Part shown: positions 34,021 through 43,067 of the stretch, one piece after another
Position numbering within the stretch: position 1 is the stretch's first letter
Layout of the letters: every line of letters starts with the position of its first letter
From: Scatomorpha sp964345235
GTDB lineage: Bacteria; Bacillota; Clostridia; Oscillospirales; Oscillospiraceae
Assembly (NCBI GenBank): GCA_964345235.1
Contig: CAYFQE010000001.1
Location: forward strand, 177,762 to 241,761
Length of the DNA: 64,000 bases
Direction of reading: 5' to 3'
Program-made: the position numbers and the translations under genes
The notes under the pieces: model-generated
What the model was told of the DNA's origin: nothing
The model's input: only the letters and a program-made list of their open reading frames with translations
The model's database searches: none

Positions 34021-34054
34021 ATACGGCGGACTCCGTTTTCGGAGTCCGCCGTAT
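34021..34054. terminator. Perfect 15-bp palindromic terminator between convergent units
   Basis: ATACGGCGGACTCCG and its reverse complement flank a TTTT loop. It lies between the second LRR lipoprotein (plus) and the Lgt-like gene (minus). T-tails are weak on both sides, but the stem is very stable. Confidence 0.85.
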
Positions 34055-34065
34055 TAATTAATGTG

Positions 34066-35058
34066 CTATATATTTTTAGCTTCAATTGAACTTCGTATAA
34101 TATTTTGAAATGAGAATATAACAAATACAATTTCTACAAGCGACAAAAACATCATGGAATATGCAAATACATACTGGTCACCATGGCGCTGTACATAGTA
34201 CTCCATAAATCCGCAGAATCCTGCGCTGAGCAAGCCAAGAATGAATATTAAAAGCTGTTTAGCCTTGTTTACTGTTTTCCAAGAGCTTATGAGAGCCCAA
34301 ATAAAAGAAATGATCATAAGTAAAATGAGAACTGTGCCGGAGCAAATCTGAACAAGGCTTACAAATCCGTTTGAACGTAAAAACAGAGAATCGTATCTGG
34401 TGCTGTCTAAAAGCATTTGAGAGGCCGCATATAATACTGCAAATCTAAAAAACACATCTCCATCTACATATTTCTGTTTTTTTGTCTTAACGCCGTAGTA
34501 AATCATTAGATATATAGCAATTAAAAAACACACTGCCGCTTGGGCATAAAAACATGCAAATCTAACCTCTTCACTGCCGCTCACGGGGTCTTTAGCTATA
34601 GTAGTCAAAAAAGGAATGTATTCCTCTACAACAAAACCTCGGTTGCCGAGAAGATACCTTGGAGCAAGCCGGCCTACGGATATGCCCAACGCACTCGAAA
34701 TTGCAACCGCATCCATAAGTTTGGAAAGATTTTTCGTTATTCCTAAAATCCTAAAAAGTAGAGCTACCAGTATGACACCGAAAAATACTCCGATGAGGGC
34801 ATATCCTCCCTCGTAAAAATTAGTAAAAGCCATGCGTAAACTCTCATAGGCATCTGTTTTAAGATACCAATGAACCAATCTCGAAAGAGCCAACGAAACA
34901 ATTATTGAAATAATTACAAAAAGTTGTTTTTCAAAATATCTCTTATTATTTTTATAAATTGAAAGAAAAGACACGACTGCGCAAAAAACAGCAAGTGCTG
35001 TAATTATTGAACTCCAATATATTCTAAAAACATCCGTACTGATTGCAAGGTTTTCCAT
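34066..35058 (-). CDS. Lgt-like (prolipoprotein diacylglyceryl transferase superfamily) membrane protein
   Basis: About 330 residues with seven or more membrane helices. The segment GGYALIGVFFGVIL followed by AISSALGISVGRLAPRYLLGN resembles the core of Lgt (GGxxxxGG, then GRxGNF). The later RYDSLFLRSNGFVSLVQI resembles the Lgt region with the second essential arginine. However, the GRxGNF signature reads GRLAPRY, so classical activity is doubtful. Start at ATG 35058, four bases past the stop of the phosphodiester glycosidase gene. Likely a cell-envelope enzyme acting on lipid-linked substrate together with that neighbour; substrate unknown. Confidence 0.65.
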   Translation of the reverse strand: MENLAISTDVFRIYWSSIITALAVFCAVVSFLSIYKNNKRYFEKQLFVIISIIVSLALSRLVHWYLKTDAYESLRMAFTNFYEGGYALIGVFFGVILVALLFRILGITKNLSKLMDAVAISSALGISVGRLAPRYLLGNRGFVVEEYIPFLTTIAKDPVSGSEEVRFACFYAQAAVCFLIAIYLMIYYGVKTKKQKYVDGDVFFRFAVLYAASQMLLDSTRYDSLFLRSNGFVSLVQICSGTVLILLMIISFIWALISSWKTVNKAKQLLIFILGLLSAGFCGFMEYYVQRHGDQYVFAYSMMFLSLVEIVFVIFSFQNIIRSSIEAKNI

Positions 35059-35059
35059 A

Positions 35060-36178
35060 TTAGCCCTCGTTAGGAAGCGCAGTAGCAAAATATACTATGT
35101 CGCTTATTTTTCTTTGAGAATTATATACAACACGATTTATTACCTGATTGTTCATAACCAAAACTGCCGTTTGTCCGCCATCTAAGGCGTAGGCATGTTT
35201 TGCCCCCATCGAATGTATTGTCTGCGCAAACTCCGCAATAGTCGGCACATTCTTATTGTAGTCTTCACCGGATGCAACAACTATCATATAGTGCAAGTCA
35301 TCCATTTGAACAAGCGCCGAACGGGCGTAGCGCTCCTTTACCTCACCCAAAACATAGTTTGAGGGCGCAACATTCTCATAGTTTTCTACCAAAACAGGCC
35401 CAAAGCAAAGGCTGAAACGCGCCGCTTTGACCAGAGGATGCTGCTCTGCCGCTTCAAAGCTGACCACCTCTCCCCTTTTAATAAAGCTCATGTTTCCCTT
35501 TTCATCAATAAAGCAGGTGTCTACATATTCGCCTGCGACTCTCATGAGCTTATTCATATAAACTGAGAGTCCGACATTCCTAAAAGAATAAAAATCTCCG
35601 CTGGTGGCTACAACCGCATTTGCCGTTTTAGCCATATCACTGGTAACATATTGGAAAGACGAGCCATATTCTCCGCCGGACAAATATCTTCTGAGTTGAG
35701 ATGCATCGGCAATCTTTATCTCAGAGAGAGAATAAATACATCCGTTTAAATACTGTTTCCATGTAGCCGCAAAAATAGTCTTGTCTAAATAAAATTTCAC
35801 AGGCTGATTATTAAATGTCTCAATTTCTGTATTGAAATACAGTTTTTGCCCATTCAGAATTTTTTTGGCCTTCTCGTTTATAATCGGTCCGCTCTCTGAT
35901 GCTAAAAGCTCAAAATAGTAATCGGGATTTGGCATAGGCGATATAATATCCGAATCAGAGAGCTTATAAACTTTATCGAGCTTCAGTATGTCATCCAAAC
36001 CGTAGCTCATAATGTCGTTTATTGTCTTCTTATACTTCTCACTGTATTCCGCATATGAAAAATCATCTTTCTTCTCCGCTTCCACCTTGACAGCTAAATT
36101 GGTTGCTATCCAAAAAAGAGAGAATAGTAGCAGAATTATAAATACCGTCGATAATATTATTTTTAATACCTTATTCAT
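35060..36178 (-). CDS. Phosphodiester glycosidase (NAGPA) domain protein
   Basis: 372 residues. An N-terminal membrane anchor (about 6-30) is followed by an extracellular domain. The C-terminal half (about 190-372) has VATSGDFYSF, LCFGPVLVEN, YALDGGQTAVLVMN and ISDIVYFA, the landmarks of the NAGPA (N-acetylglucosamine-1-phosphodiester alpha-N-acetylglucosaminidase) fold. Family members act on sugar phosphodiesters; in bacteria they are linked to teichoic-acid-like polymers and exopolysaccharide. It is between a small anchored protein and the Lgt-like protein, all tightly spaced, so the three should work together at the cell surface. Confidence 0.85.
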   Translation of the reverse strand: MNKVLKIILSTVFIILLLFSLFWIATNLAVKVEAEKKDDFSYAEYSEKYKKTINDIMSYGLDDILKLDKVYKLSDSDIISPMPNPDYYFELLASESGPIINEKAKKILNGQKLYFNTEIETFNNQPVKFYLDKTIFAATWKQYLNGCIYSLSEIKIADASQLRRYLSGGEYGSSFQYVTSDMAKTANAVVATSGDFYSFRNVGLSVYMNKLMRVAGEYVDTCFIDEKGNMSFIKRGEVVSFEAAEQHPLVKAARFSLCFGPVLVENYENVAPSNYVLGEVKERYARSALVQMDDLHYMIVVASGEDYNKNVPTIAEFAQTIHSMGAKHAYALDGGQTAVLVMNNQVINRVVYNSQRKISDIVYFATALPNEG

Positions 36179-36188
36179 TCTATTACCT

Positions 36189-36842
36189 CTAGCTTAATCC
36201 GAAAATAAGGTTGGATAGGTCCTTATTAAGGACAATCTTCCACTCATCAGCTTCTTTTTTAAACAAGACAGCCGCATTAATCTCGATTATATAGTCGTCC
36301 GACTCAAGTTTGCTTAAAATAATTTTATTGAGTCGGGCTTTTATATATGTTTCGTTATGCGAGCCCGATTGGTCAAAAAGCTCTGTAGACTCTGTTTCGG
36401 ATTCCAGCTTAGCTTTTATAAACGCCCCCAGCTCGTCAACCGAGTCGCGAACAATCTTTTTTACATCCAAACTCTTTGCGGAAATATTAATTACAACCCC
36501 GCTTCCGTCTTTGGTTCTGAAAGCATCTTTTTCTTCGAATGTAAGATTTTCAATATTTTTTTTAATGAGTAAATCTAAAAGCTTATCATTAAAACTAAAA
36601 CCTTTAAATTCTTCCTCTGTCAGTAGGTATTGACTCAATTTGCTTGCATTTCCGCTCTTAAGTTCGGAAAAAAAATCTGCCAAAAGAGCGCTTTGCTCGG
36701 AAGCATCTAAGAATATAAAGGGTTTTAGAGAGAATGAGGCTACAAAAATTAGTACGCATAGCGCAAAAACAGTAAGAGGCAAAAAGAAATTTACCTTTTC
36801 TCTCACATTTTCTTCCTTCAACTTTAACCATCCTAACTCCAA
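36189..36842 (-). CDS. Membrane-anchored protein of unknown function
   Basis: 217 residues: a basic N-terminus, one membrane helix (about 18-38, LPLTVFALCVLIFVASFSL), then an extracellular part rich in charged residues with alternating helices and beta strands. No family recognised. The start is uncertain: TTG 36842 has GGAG too close to it, and a GTG at codon 13 (VREKVNFF) has a GGAAG ribosome binding site at better spacing. It is the first gene of the unit with the NAGPA and Lgt-like genes, so a role in the same surface process is the only hint. Confidence 0.7.
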   Translation of the reverse strand: MELGWLKLKEENVREKVNFFLPLTVFALCVLIFVASFSLKPFIFLDASEQSALLADFFSELKSGNASKLSQYLLTEEEFKGFSFNDKLLDLLIKKNIENLTFEEKDAFRTKDGSGVVINISAKSLDVKKIVRDSVDELGAFIKAKLESETESTELFDQSGSHNETYIKARLNKIILSKLESDDYIIEINAAVLFKKEADEWKIVLNKDLSNLIFGLS

Positions 36843-37025
36843 CTAATTTCAATAAACTTTATCATAAGTAAGGAAATTTGCAACATATAATTTGTAAAAC
36901 AATTAATAATTTAGCCTATAATTTTTTTATTATCAATTCACATTTTGTTTAACACTTTTCCAAATCTTCTATATTTATTGCCAAAAAATAGACATAGCTT
37001 TGTCGAAATTTTATCATGATTTTAT

Positions 37026-37054
37026 TTGATTTATACATAAAAGTAGGTTAGAAT
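37026..37054 (+). promoter_or_regulatory. Promoter of hppA
   Basis: TTGATT (37026-37031), 17 bases, TAGAAT (37049-37054); about 50 bases of leader precede the GAGGTG ribosome binding site. Confidence 0.65.
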
Positions 37055-37110
37055 AATTCAACAATATGTTAACGCTCATCGGAGCAAAAATAAATTAGAG
37101 GTGAATTCCA

Positions 37111-39249
37111 ATGGATAATCTATTTTGGATTGGTTTTGTCGGCGCTATTTTGGCTTTAGGCTTTGCGTATGTTCAGGCACGCAGAGTCATGGCGTTCCCC
37201 GAAGGAACTCCTGCCATGATAAAGATAGCCAACGCCATCCGCAAAGGCGCAAATGCGTACCTAAACCGTCAATACAAAACTGTAGCTATTATTTTCGTAA
37301 TTATAGCGGCTGTATTGGCTGTTCTTGCCTATTACCCGTGGCTCGGTGAAAAAGGCGGGCTTGTCAATAAATTCGTTCCGTTCGCATTTTTGACCGGAGG
37401 CATTTATTCCTCCTTGGCAGGTTTTATCGGTATGAAAATTGCAACAGCTGCAAACTCCAGAACCGCAAATGCTGCCGCTCACAGCCTTAACCGTGGTCTG
37501 AGTGTAGCTATTTCTTCCGGTTCCGTCATGGGCTTTACAGTTGTCGGACTTGGCCTTTTGGATGTAACCCTTTGGTTCCACATTTTAAAATATGTATTCC
37601 ATGCCGATGCCGGCACAATAGCGAACACAATGGTAATGTTTGGTATGGGCGCTTCCTGTGCTGCTCTGTTCGCCAGAGTCGGCGGCGGAATATTTACTAA
37701 AGCTGCAGATGTGGGCGCTGACCTTGTCGGCAAGGTCGAAGCCGGAATTCCCGAGGACGACCCGAGAAACCCTGCAACCATTGCCGATAATGTCGGTGAT
37801 AATGTTGGCGATGTCGCCGGTATGGGCGCCGACCTTTACGAGTCCTATGTAGGTTCCATCTTAGCAACATTTGCCATTGGCGCTGTTGCAGGATATGGAT
37901 GGAACGGTATGCTCCTCCCCCTTGCCATTGCCGCAGTCGGCGTACTTTGTTCACTTATAGGCACCTTCATGATTCGCACCGGTGAAGAGGCATCTCAGCG
38001 CGAGCTTCTTAAATCCATGCGTACAGGTACCGGTTTTGCCGCTTTATCGTGCGCAGTACTCTGTGTTCCCATCACTTGGTGGATAATGCGCGGCATCGAT
38101 GGTGCAAACTGGATTGGAATTCTTATCTCGATTTATTCCGGTCTTATGGCAGGTGTTGCAATCGGCTATGTAACCGAATATTACACCTCAGACACATACA
38201 AGCCCACACAGCAGGTTGCTGCAGCCTCTGAAACAGGCCCCGCTACAGTTATCATTAGCGGAATTTCTCTGGGTATGAAATCCACCGCTTGGCCTATACT
38301 CATTGTTGCTGCAAGTATTCTTGTAAGCTTCATTGCAGCTGGCGGAACTCTTATTACCAACTCCGCAGGTTATGAACTCAGTTTCTCAAAGGGTCTTTAC
38401 GGAATAGGCATTTCCGCCATCGGTATGCTGGCCACCCTGGGCATTACTCTTGCAACCGATGCTTACGGCCCTGTTGCCGACAACGCCGGAGGCATTGCCG
38501 AAATGAGCGGTCTCGGTGAAGAAGTCCGAGAGCGAACAGATGCTCTTGACTCCCTCGGAAATACAACGGCTGCTACAGGAAAGGGTTTTGCAATAGGTTC
38601 TGCCGCTCTTACGGCTCTTGCACTGCTTGTTTCCTATGTTGATGTTGCAAAAACTCACATGACCGAAGGTCAGGTTATCGACCTTTCTGTTACAAACCCC
38701 GCTGTTCTTATAGGACTTTTTGTCGGAATTATGCTTGTTTTTGTTTTCGCAGCGCTTGCAATGAATGCAGTTGAAAAGTCTGCACATCACATTGTTGTTG
38801 AAGTTCGCCGTCAGTTCCGCGAAATAGTCGGAATAATGGAAGGCAAGGCCGACCCCGACTACGAAAGTTGTGTTGACCTCTGTACACGCGGCGCACTGAA
38901 GGAGATGGTTGTCCCCTCGCTATTGGCTGTCATTGTTCCCATAGTCACCGGACTTATTCTCGGCGTTGAGGGTGTTGTCGGCTTGTTGGCCGGTACAACC
39001 GTATGTGGTTTCGGTGTTGCAATATACATGTCCAACTCCGGCGGCGCTTGGGACAATGCCAAAAAGTACATTGAAGCCGGAAACTTTGGTGGAAAAGGCA
39101 GTGAAAACCACAAGGCCGGTGTTATCGGCGACACAGTCGGCGATCCGTTCAAAGACACCGCCGGTCCCAGCCTCAATATTCTTATTAAGCTTTGCTCCAC
39201 AGTTTCTATAGTTTTCTCTGCCGTTATTGTTCACATACATCTTTTCTAA
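37111..39249 (+). CDS. hppA: K+-dependent membrane-bound pyrophosphatase (H+ or Na+ pump)
   Basis: Hydrolyses pyrophosphate and pumps H+ or Na+ across the cytoplasmic membrane. 712 residues with about 16 membrane helices. The substrate loop DVGADLVGKVEAGIPEDD and the NVGDNVGDVAGMGADLYES segment are intact. The GNTTAATGKGFA sequence carries alanine at the position that is lysine (GNTTKA) in K+-independent enzymes, so a K+-dependent enzyme is expected. K+-dependent bacterial enzymes often pump Na+, but the ion cannot be settled by eye. It adds a second ion-pumping energy system beside the Mbh hydrogenase. Confidence 0.96.
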   Translation: MDNLFWIGFVGAILALGFAYVQARRVMAFPEGTPAMIKIANAIRKGANAYLNRQYKTVAIIFVIIAAVLAVLAYYPWLGEKGGLVNKFVPFAFLTGGIYSSLAGFIGMKIATAANSRTANAAAHSLNRGLSVAISSGSVMGFTVVGLGLLDVTLWFHILKYVFHADAGTIANTMVMFGMGASCAALFARVGGGIFTKAADVGADLVGKVEAGIPEDDPRNPATIADNVGDNVGDVAGMGADLYESYVGSILATFAIGAVAGYGWNGMLLPLAIAAVGVLCSLIGTFMIRTGEEASQRELLKSMRTGTGFAALSCAVLCVPITWWIMRGIDGANWIGILISIYSGLMAGVAIGYVTEYYTSDTYKPTQQVAAASETGPATVIISGISLGMKSTAWPILIVAASILVSFIAAGGTLITNSAGYELSFSKGLYGIGISAIGMLATLGITLATDAYGPVADNAGGIAEMSGLGEEVRERTDALDSLGNTTAATGKGFAIGSAALTALALLVSYVDVAKTHMTEGQVIDLSVTNPAVLIGLFVGIMLVFVFAALAMNAVEKSAHHIVVEVRRQFREIVGIMEGKADPDYESCVDLCTRGALKEMVVPSLLAVIVPIVTGLILGVEGVVGLLAGTTVCGFGVAIYMSNSGGAWDNAKKYIEAGNFGGKGSENHKAGVIGDTVGDPFKDTAGPSLNILIKLCSTVSIVFSAVIVHIHLF

Positions 39250-39260
39250 AATAATATTCT

Positions 39261-39293
39261 AAAGCGGCACCGTTAAAAGCGGTGCCGCTTTTT
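39261..39293 (+). terminator. Intrinsic terminator of hppA
   Basis: AAAGCGGCACCG (39261-39272) pairs with CGGTGCCGCTTT (39280-39291) around TTAAAAG and is followed by further Ts. Confidence 0.93.
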
Positions 39294-39294
39294 C

Positions 39295-39323
39295 TTGTTT
39301 AGAAACTCTTATTATGGTAAAAT
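39295..39323 (+). promoter_or_regulatory. Promoter of pcrA-cca
   Basis: TTGTTT (39295-39300), 17 bases, TAAAAT (39318-39323). The predicted transcript start falls at or next to the ATG of pcrA (39330), so the mRNA could be leaderless. Confidence 0.6.
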
Positions 39324-39329
39324 AAAATT

Positions 39330-41696
39330 ATGAATACTGCTTTAAAAACTGAATTGCTTTCTGCAAGAAGAAAGCTGATTGAAAATTATTTTTCACATTT
39401 AAATCCAATGCAGAGAGAGGCCGTTCTAAAAACTGAGGGGGCTCTCCTTATACTTGCGGGCGCAGGAAGCGGCAAGACAACGGTTTTAATAAATCGAATT
39501 GCAAATCTCATAAAGTTCGGGGTCGCTTCAGAGAGTGATTACATTCCCGACTACTACGGCGAAGAGGAGTTAAATATTCTTAGGGCAGGAGGCCCTGAGG
39601 CTGAAGCATTGGCAGCTTTGGAGCCATGTCATCCTTGGCAAATTATTGCAATTACCTTTACTAACAAGGCCGCAGATGTTTTAAAGTCAAGACTCGCATC
39701 TATGCTGGGAAGTGCGGCCAATGATATTTGGGCGCGAACATTTCACTCTGCCTGTGTACGCATTCTAAGACGGTTTGCCGATAGGCTGGGGTACGATTTA
39801 AACTTTACCATTTACGACAGCTCCGAGCGCATTACCGTTATGAAGGGTATTTTAAAGGACTTGGACTTAGACCCCAAGGTTTTTGACCCTAAATATTTAT
39901 TAAACAGAATAGATAAATTAAAAGACGATTTAATAAGCGCCGAAAGTTTTTTGGAAGAGAGCGAAAAATCTTTCGACCCCAAAGAAAGAGCTTTGGGACG
40001 AATATACAAAACCTATGGCAAAAAACTGTTCGAGGCTTCGGCAATGGACTTTGAAGACCTGCTTTATAACACGGTTCGGCTTTTAAAAGAGCACAACGAT
40101 GTTTTGCATCTCTACCAAAGACAGTTTAAATATGTGCTTATTGATGAATATCAGGATACAAACAATTTGCAATATCAGCTCGCCTCCCTTTTGGCGGGCG
40201 GATATGGCAATATTTGCGTTGTCGGTGATGACGATCAAAGCATATATAAATTCCGCGGCGCAAGTATAAAAAATATTTTAAATTTCGAAAATGAGTTCGA
40301 GGGCTGCACAACAATAAGGCTTGAGCAAAACTATAGAAGCACGAGTAACATACTGGCCGCCGCAAACGAACTTATTAAAAACAACAAAGAGCGCAAAGGT
40401 AAAACACTCTGGACAAGTGAAGAAGACGGCGAAAAAATACACTTGCACACCGCTGAAAACGAGGATGCTGAAGCCCAATTTGTCGCCGACAAAATCTTGG
40501 AAAACTATACTAAGGATAATACCTTTTCAAACAATATGATTCTCTACAGAATGAACGCACAGTCTAACAGGCTGGAGTTTGCATTTAAGCGAAACGGAAT
40601 TCCCTATAAGGTTTACGGCGGGATACGCTTCTATGACAGAGCAGAAGTTAAGGATATGTTGGCATATCTTTCCGTCATCCTCTCCCCCGCCGACGAGCTT
40701 AGGCTTTTGAGGATTATAAACACGCCAAGACGCGGCATAGGTGATAAAACTGTTGAGACCTGTCTCAACATCTCTTCAAACAGCATTTACAGTCTTTACG
40801 AGATTATTTCGCGAGCCAATGAATATGATGAGCTTAGAAAAGCAGCTCCCAGACTTTTAGAGTTTTACTCTATTATTGAATCTCTTAGAGAGAGCTCTAA
40901 AACACTTGCGTTAGATGAACTGTACGAGGAGGTGCTCTTTAGAACATCTTACCTAAAACAGCTTGAAATGAATCCCTCTGTTGAGAATAAATCTAAGATA
41001 GAAAATATTGGGGAACTTCTCACAAACATTAAAACATATATGTCTGAAAGTCCGGATAAATCCTTAGAGGGCTTTTTGGATGAAGTTTCTTTATACACCG
41101 ACCTCGACAATATGCAAACAGAAGATGTTGACAATGCTGCTGTCATGATGACAATGCACAGCTCTAAAGGTTTGGAGTGCAAAAATGTTTTTATGATTGG
41201 TGTTGAGGAAGGCATATTCCCGGGAATAAAGAGTTTGGGTGATGAGGAGGAAATGGAAGAGGAGCGCAGACTCTGCTATGTTGCAATAACAAGGGCAAGA
41301 GAAAGGCTTTATATAAGTTCGGCCAAACAGCGCATGCTCTTCGGGAAGACAAATTTAAACCTTCCCTCCAGATTTATCGACGAAATTCCCGATAATCTGT
41401 TTGAGCGAAGCGGGATAGCTCCGTATAGAAGAAGCCCTCAATCAAGTTTTATTAAGAGCGAAAATCTGGTGCCCGGACAAAGTTTGCGCAGGGCTCCAAC
41501 TCTTCTAGCAAACAGTGATGCATTAAAAGGTTTTAAAGAGGGCGACAGAGTTCGTCACAGAGTTTTCGGTTCCGGTAAAATTATTTCTGTAAAGCCAAGC
41601 GGAAACGATGCTCTTTTACAAATTGTATTTGATACTGTCGGAAAAAAACTTCTGATGCTTCGCTCTGCAGCTAACTACATGACTTTGGAAGAATAA
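39330..41696 (+). CDS. pcrA: ATP-dependent DNA helicase PcrA/UvrD
   Basis: Superfamily 1 3'-5' helicase for nucleotide excision repair and removal of RecA and other roadblocks. 788 residues. Motif I is AGAGSGKTT, motif Ia is ITFTNKAA, motif II is IDEYQDTN, motif IV is QNYRS, motif V is TMHSSKGLE and motif VI is VAITRARERL. The C-terminal Tudor-like domain (KEGDRVRHRVFGSGKII to the end) is the RNA polymerase-binding part of Gram-positive PcrA. No Shine-Dalgarno is visible before the ATG, unlike its neighbours. The stop overlaps the cca start (TAATG). Confidence 0.96.
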   Translation: MNTALKTELLSARRKLIENYFSHLNPMQREAVLKTEGALLILAGAGSGKTTVLINRIANLIKFGVASESDYIPDYYGEEELNILRAGGPEAEALAALEPCHPWQIIAITFTNKAADVLKSRLASMLGSAANDIWARTFHSACVRILRRFADRLGYDLNFTIYDSSERITVMKGILKDLDLDPKVFDPKYLLNRIDKLKDDLISAESFLEESEKSFDPKERALGRIYKTYGKKLFEASAMDFEDLLYNTVRLLKEHNDVLHLYQRQFKYVLIDEYQDTNNLQYQLASLLAGGYGNICVVGDDDQSIYKFRGASIKNILNFENEFEGCTTIRLEQNYRSTSNILAAANELIKNNKERKGKTLWTSEEDGEKIHLHTAENEDAEAQFVADKILENYTKDNTFSNNMILYRMNAQSNRLEFAFKRNGIPYKVYGGIRFYDRAEVKDMLAYLSVILSPADELRLLRIINTPRRGIGDKTVETCLNISSNSIYSLYEIISRANEYDELRKAAPRLLEFYSIIESLRESSKTLALDELYEEVLFRTSYLKQLEMNPSVENKSKIENIGELLTNIKTYMSESPDKSLEGFLDEVSLYTDLDNMQTEDVDNAAVMMTMHSSKGLECKNVFMIGVEEGIFPGIKSLGDEEEMEEERRLCYVAITRARERLYISSAKQRMLFGKTNLNLPSRFIDEIPDNLFERSGIAPYRRSPQSSFIKSENLVPGQSLRRAPTLLANSDALKGFKEGDRVRHRVFGSGKIISVKPSGNDALLQIVFDTVGKKLLMLRSAANYMTLEE

Positions 41697-43039
41697 TGGA
41701 GAATATTAAACTTCCCCAAGAACTTAAAGCTGTTTTAAACGCTTTGGAAGAAAGAGGCTTCGAGACTTATCTGGTCGGGGGCGCAGTAAGGGACTATTTG
41801 CTGGGCCTAGAGGTCTTTGACTTTGATATTGCAACTTCCGCCAAGCCGAATGACCTGATGAATGCTTTCAAAGGATTTAATATGCACACAGACGGCATAG
41901 ACTTTGGCTCTTTGAAACTTATTACTCAGCAAAGTTGCTACGAGATTACAAGCTTCAGAAAAGATCTTTCTTACTCCGACCACAGAAGGCCCGATGCCGT
42001 TTTATTTACCGATTCTTTGAATGAGGACCTTTTGCGCAGAGATTTTACTGTCAATGCCATGGCCCTCAACAAAGAAGGCAAACTTATCGATCCGCTTAAC
42101 GGGAGTTCTGATCTGGCTGCCGGAATTATTAAAACAATAAAATCTCCCGAAATCAGCTTTGAAGAAGACGCACTAAGAATTTTGAGAGCTTTGCGCTTTG
42201 CTTCTACCTTGGGCTTTGAGATTGAGCAAAATACCAAAAATGCTGTTTTTAGCAAAAAGGAACTCCTTTCTTTCTTATCCGGTCCACGCATTGCTGAAGA
42301 ACTCACAAAAATACTATGCGGTGATTATGCAAGACCCGTGCTGAGAGAATACAGAGAACCGGTATCCGTTTTAATTCCGGAGATAAAACGCTCATTTAAA
42401 TTTAATCAAAATAACCCACACCACGAATTTGATGTGTGGGAGCATACAATTTCCGTTGTTCACCATTCCTCAAAAGACCCTATCACAAGATGGGCGGCAT
42501 TTATGCACGATATTGCCAAGCCCGTCTGCTATAAGCAGGACGAGTTGGGTATAGGCCATTTTAAAGGGCACGCCAAAGTCGGAGAGGAAATGGCACGCGT
42601 GATATTAGAAAGGCTAAATTTTAAGTCAAGCGAAATTTCAGATATATGCGCTCTGATTCGTAGCCATTATCCCGTCCCTGCATTAAGCAAAAAATCTGTA
42701 AAGAAAGCTCTTTTAAAACTTGGCTACGATAACTTTTTGCGCCTTCTCTCTTTAATCAAAGCCGACAATCTTTCAAAGAAAAGTGTTGCCGACAATGCCG
42801 AAATAATTCGAATAACCGAACATATAAGTGGGCTTAAGGTTTTGGCTGACTCGATAATCGAGGATAACGAATGTTTTTCACTGAAAGACTTAGATTTAAG
42901 CGGCTTTGATGTCATGGAGCTTGGCTATAAAAATCGTGAGATTGGCGAAGTTTTAGATTTTGCCTTAAATGCGGTTATAGAGGAAGCTGTTTCAAATGAT
43001 AGAGATTTAATTTTGAAATACATAACGGAAAACTACTAA
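41696..43039 (+). CDS. cca: CCA tRNA nucleotidyltransferase with HD domain
   Basis: Adds or repairs the 3' CCA of tRNAs. 447 residues: an N-terminal nucleotidyltransferase head (VGGAVRDYLLG and the DFDIAT metal site), the RRDFTVNAMA signature, and the base-binding EDALRILRALRFAS. An HD phosphohydrolase domain follows (HEFDVWEHTI through MHDIAKP). The start codon overlaps the pcrA stop by one base, which implies translational coupling. Both tRNAs with a visible end in the window, or the one that is complete, encode CCA, so repair is the likely main task. Confidence 0.95.
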   Translation: MENIKLPQELKAVLNALEERGFETYLVGGAVRDYLLGLEVFDFDIATSAKPNDLMNAFKGFNMHTDGIDFGSLKLITQQSCYEITSFRKDLSYSDHRRPDAVLFTDSLNEDLLRRDFTVNAMALNKEGKLIDPLNGSSDLAAGIIKTIKSPEISFEEDALRILRALRFASTLGFEIEQNTKNAVFSKKELLSFLSGPRIAEELTKILCGDYARPVLREYREPVSVLIPEIKRSFKFNQNNPHHEFDVWEHTISVVHHSSKDPITRWAAFMHDIAKPVCYKQDELGIGHFKGHAKVGEEMARVILERLNFKSSEISDICALIRSHYPVPALSKKSVKKALLKLGYDNFLRLLSLIKADNLSKKSVADNAEIIRITEHISGLKVLADSIIEDNECFSLKDLDLSGFDVMELGYKNREIGEVLDFALNAVIEEAVSNDRDLILKYITENY

Positions 43040-43044
43040 GCAAA

Positions 43045-43067
43045 AAGCGCCGGATGTTACGGCGCTT
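43045..43067. terminator. Terminator between cca and rqcH
   Basis: AAGCGCCG (43045-43052) pairs with CGGCGCTT (43060-43067). On the minus strand the stem ends in TTTTT, which serves the uppP-ftsK-mrnC-rqcH unit; on the plus side the T-tail is weaker. Confidence 0.85.

Noticed and set aside
37111..39249. Assigning HppA as specifically a Na+ pump or specifically an H+ pump
   Set aside because: The alanine in GNTTAA supports K+ dependence, but the ion selected depends on glutamate positions that need an alignment.
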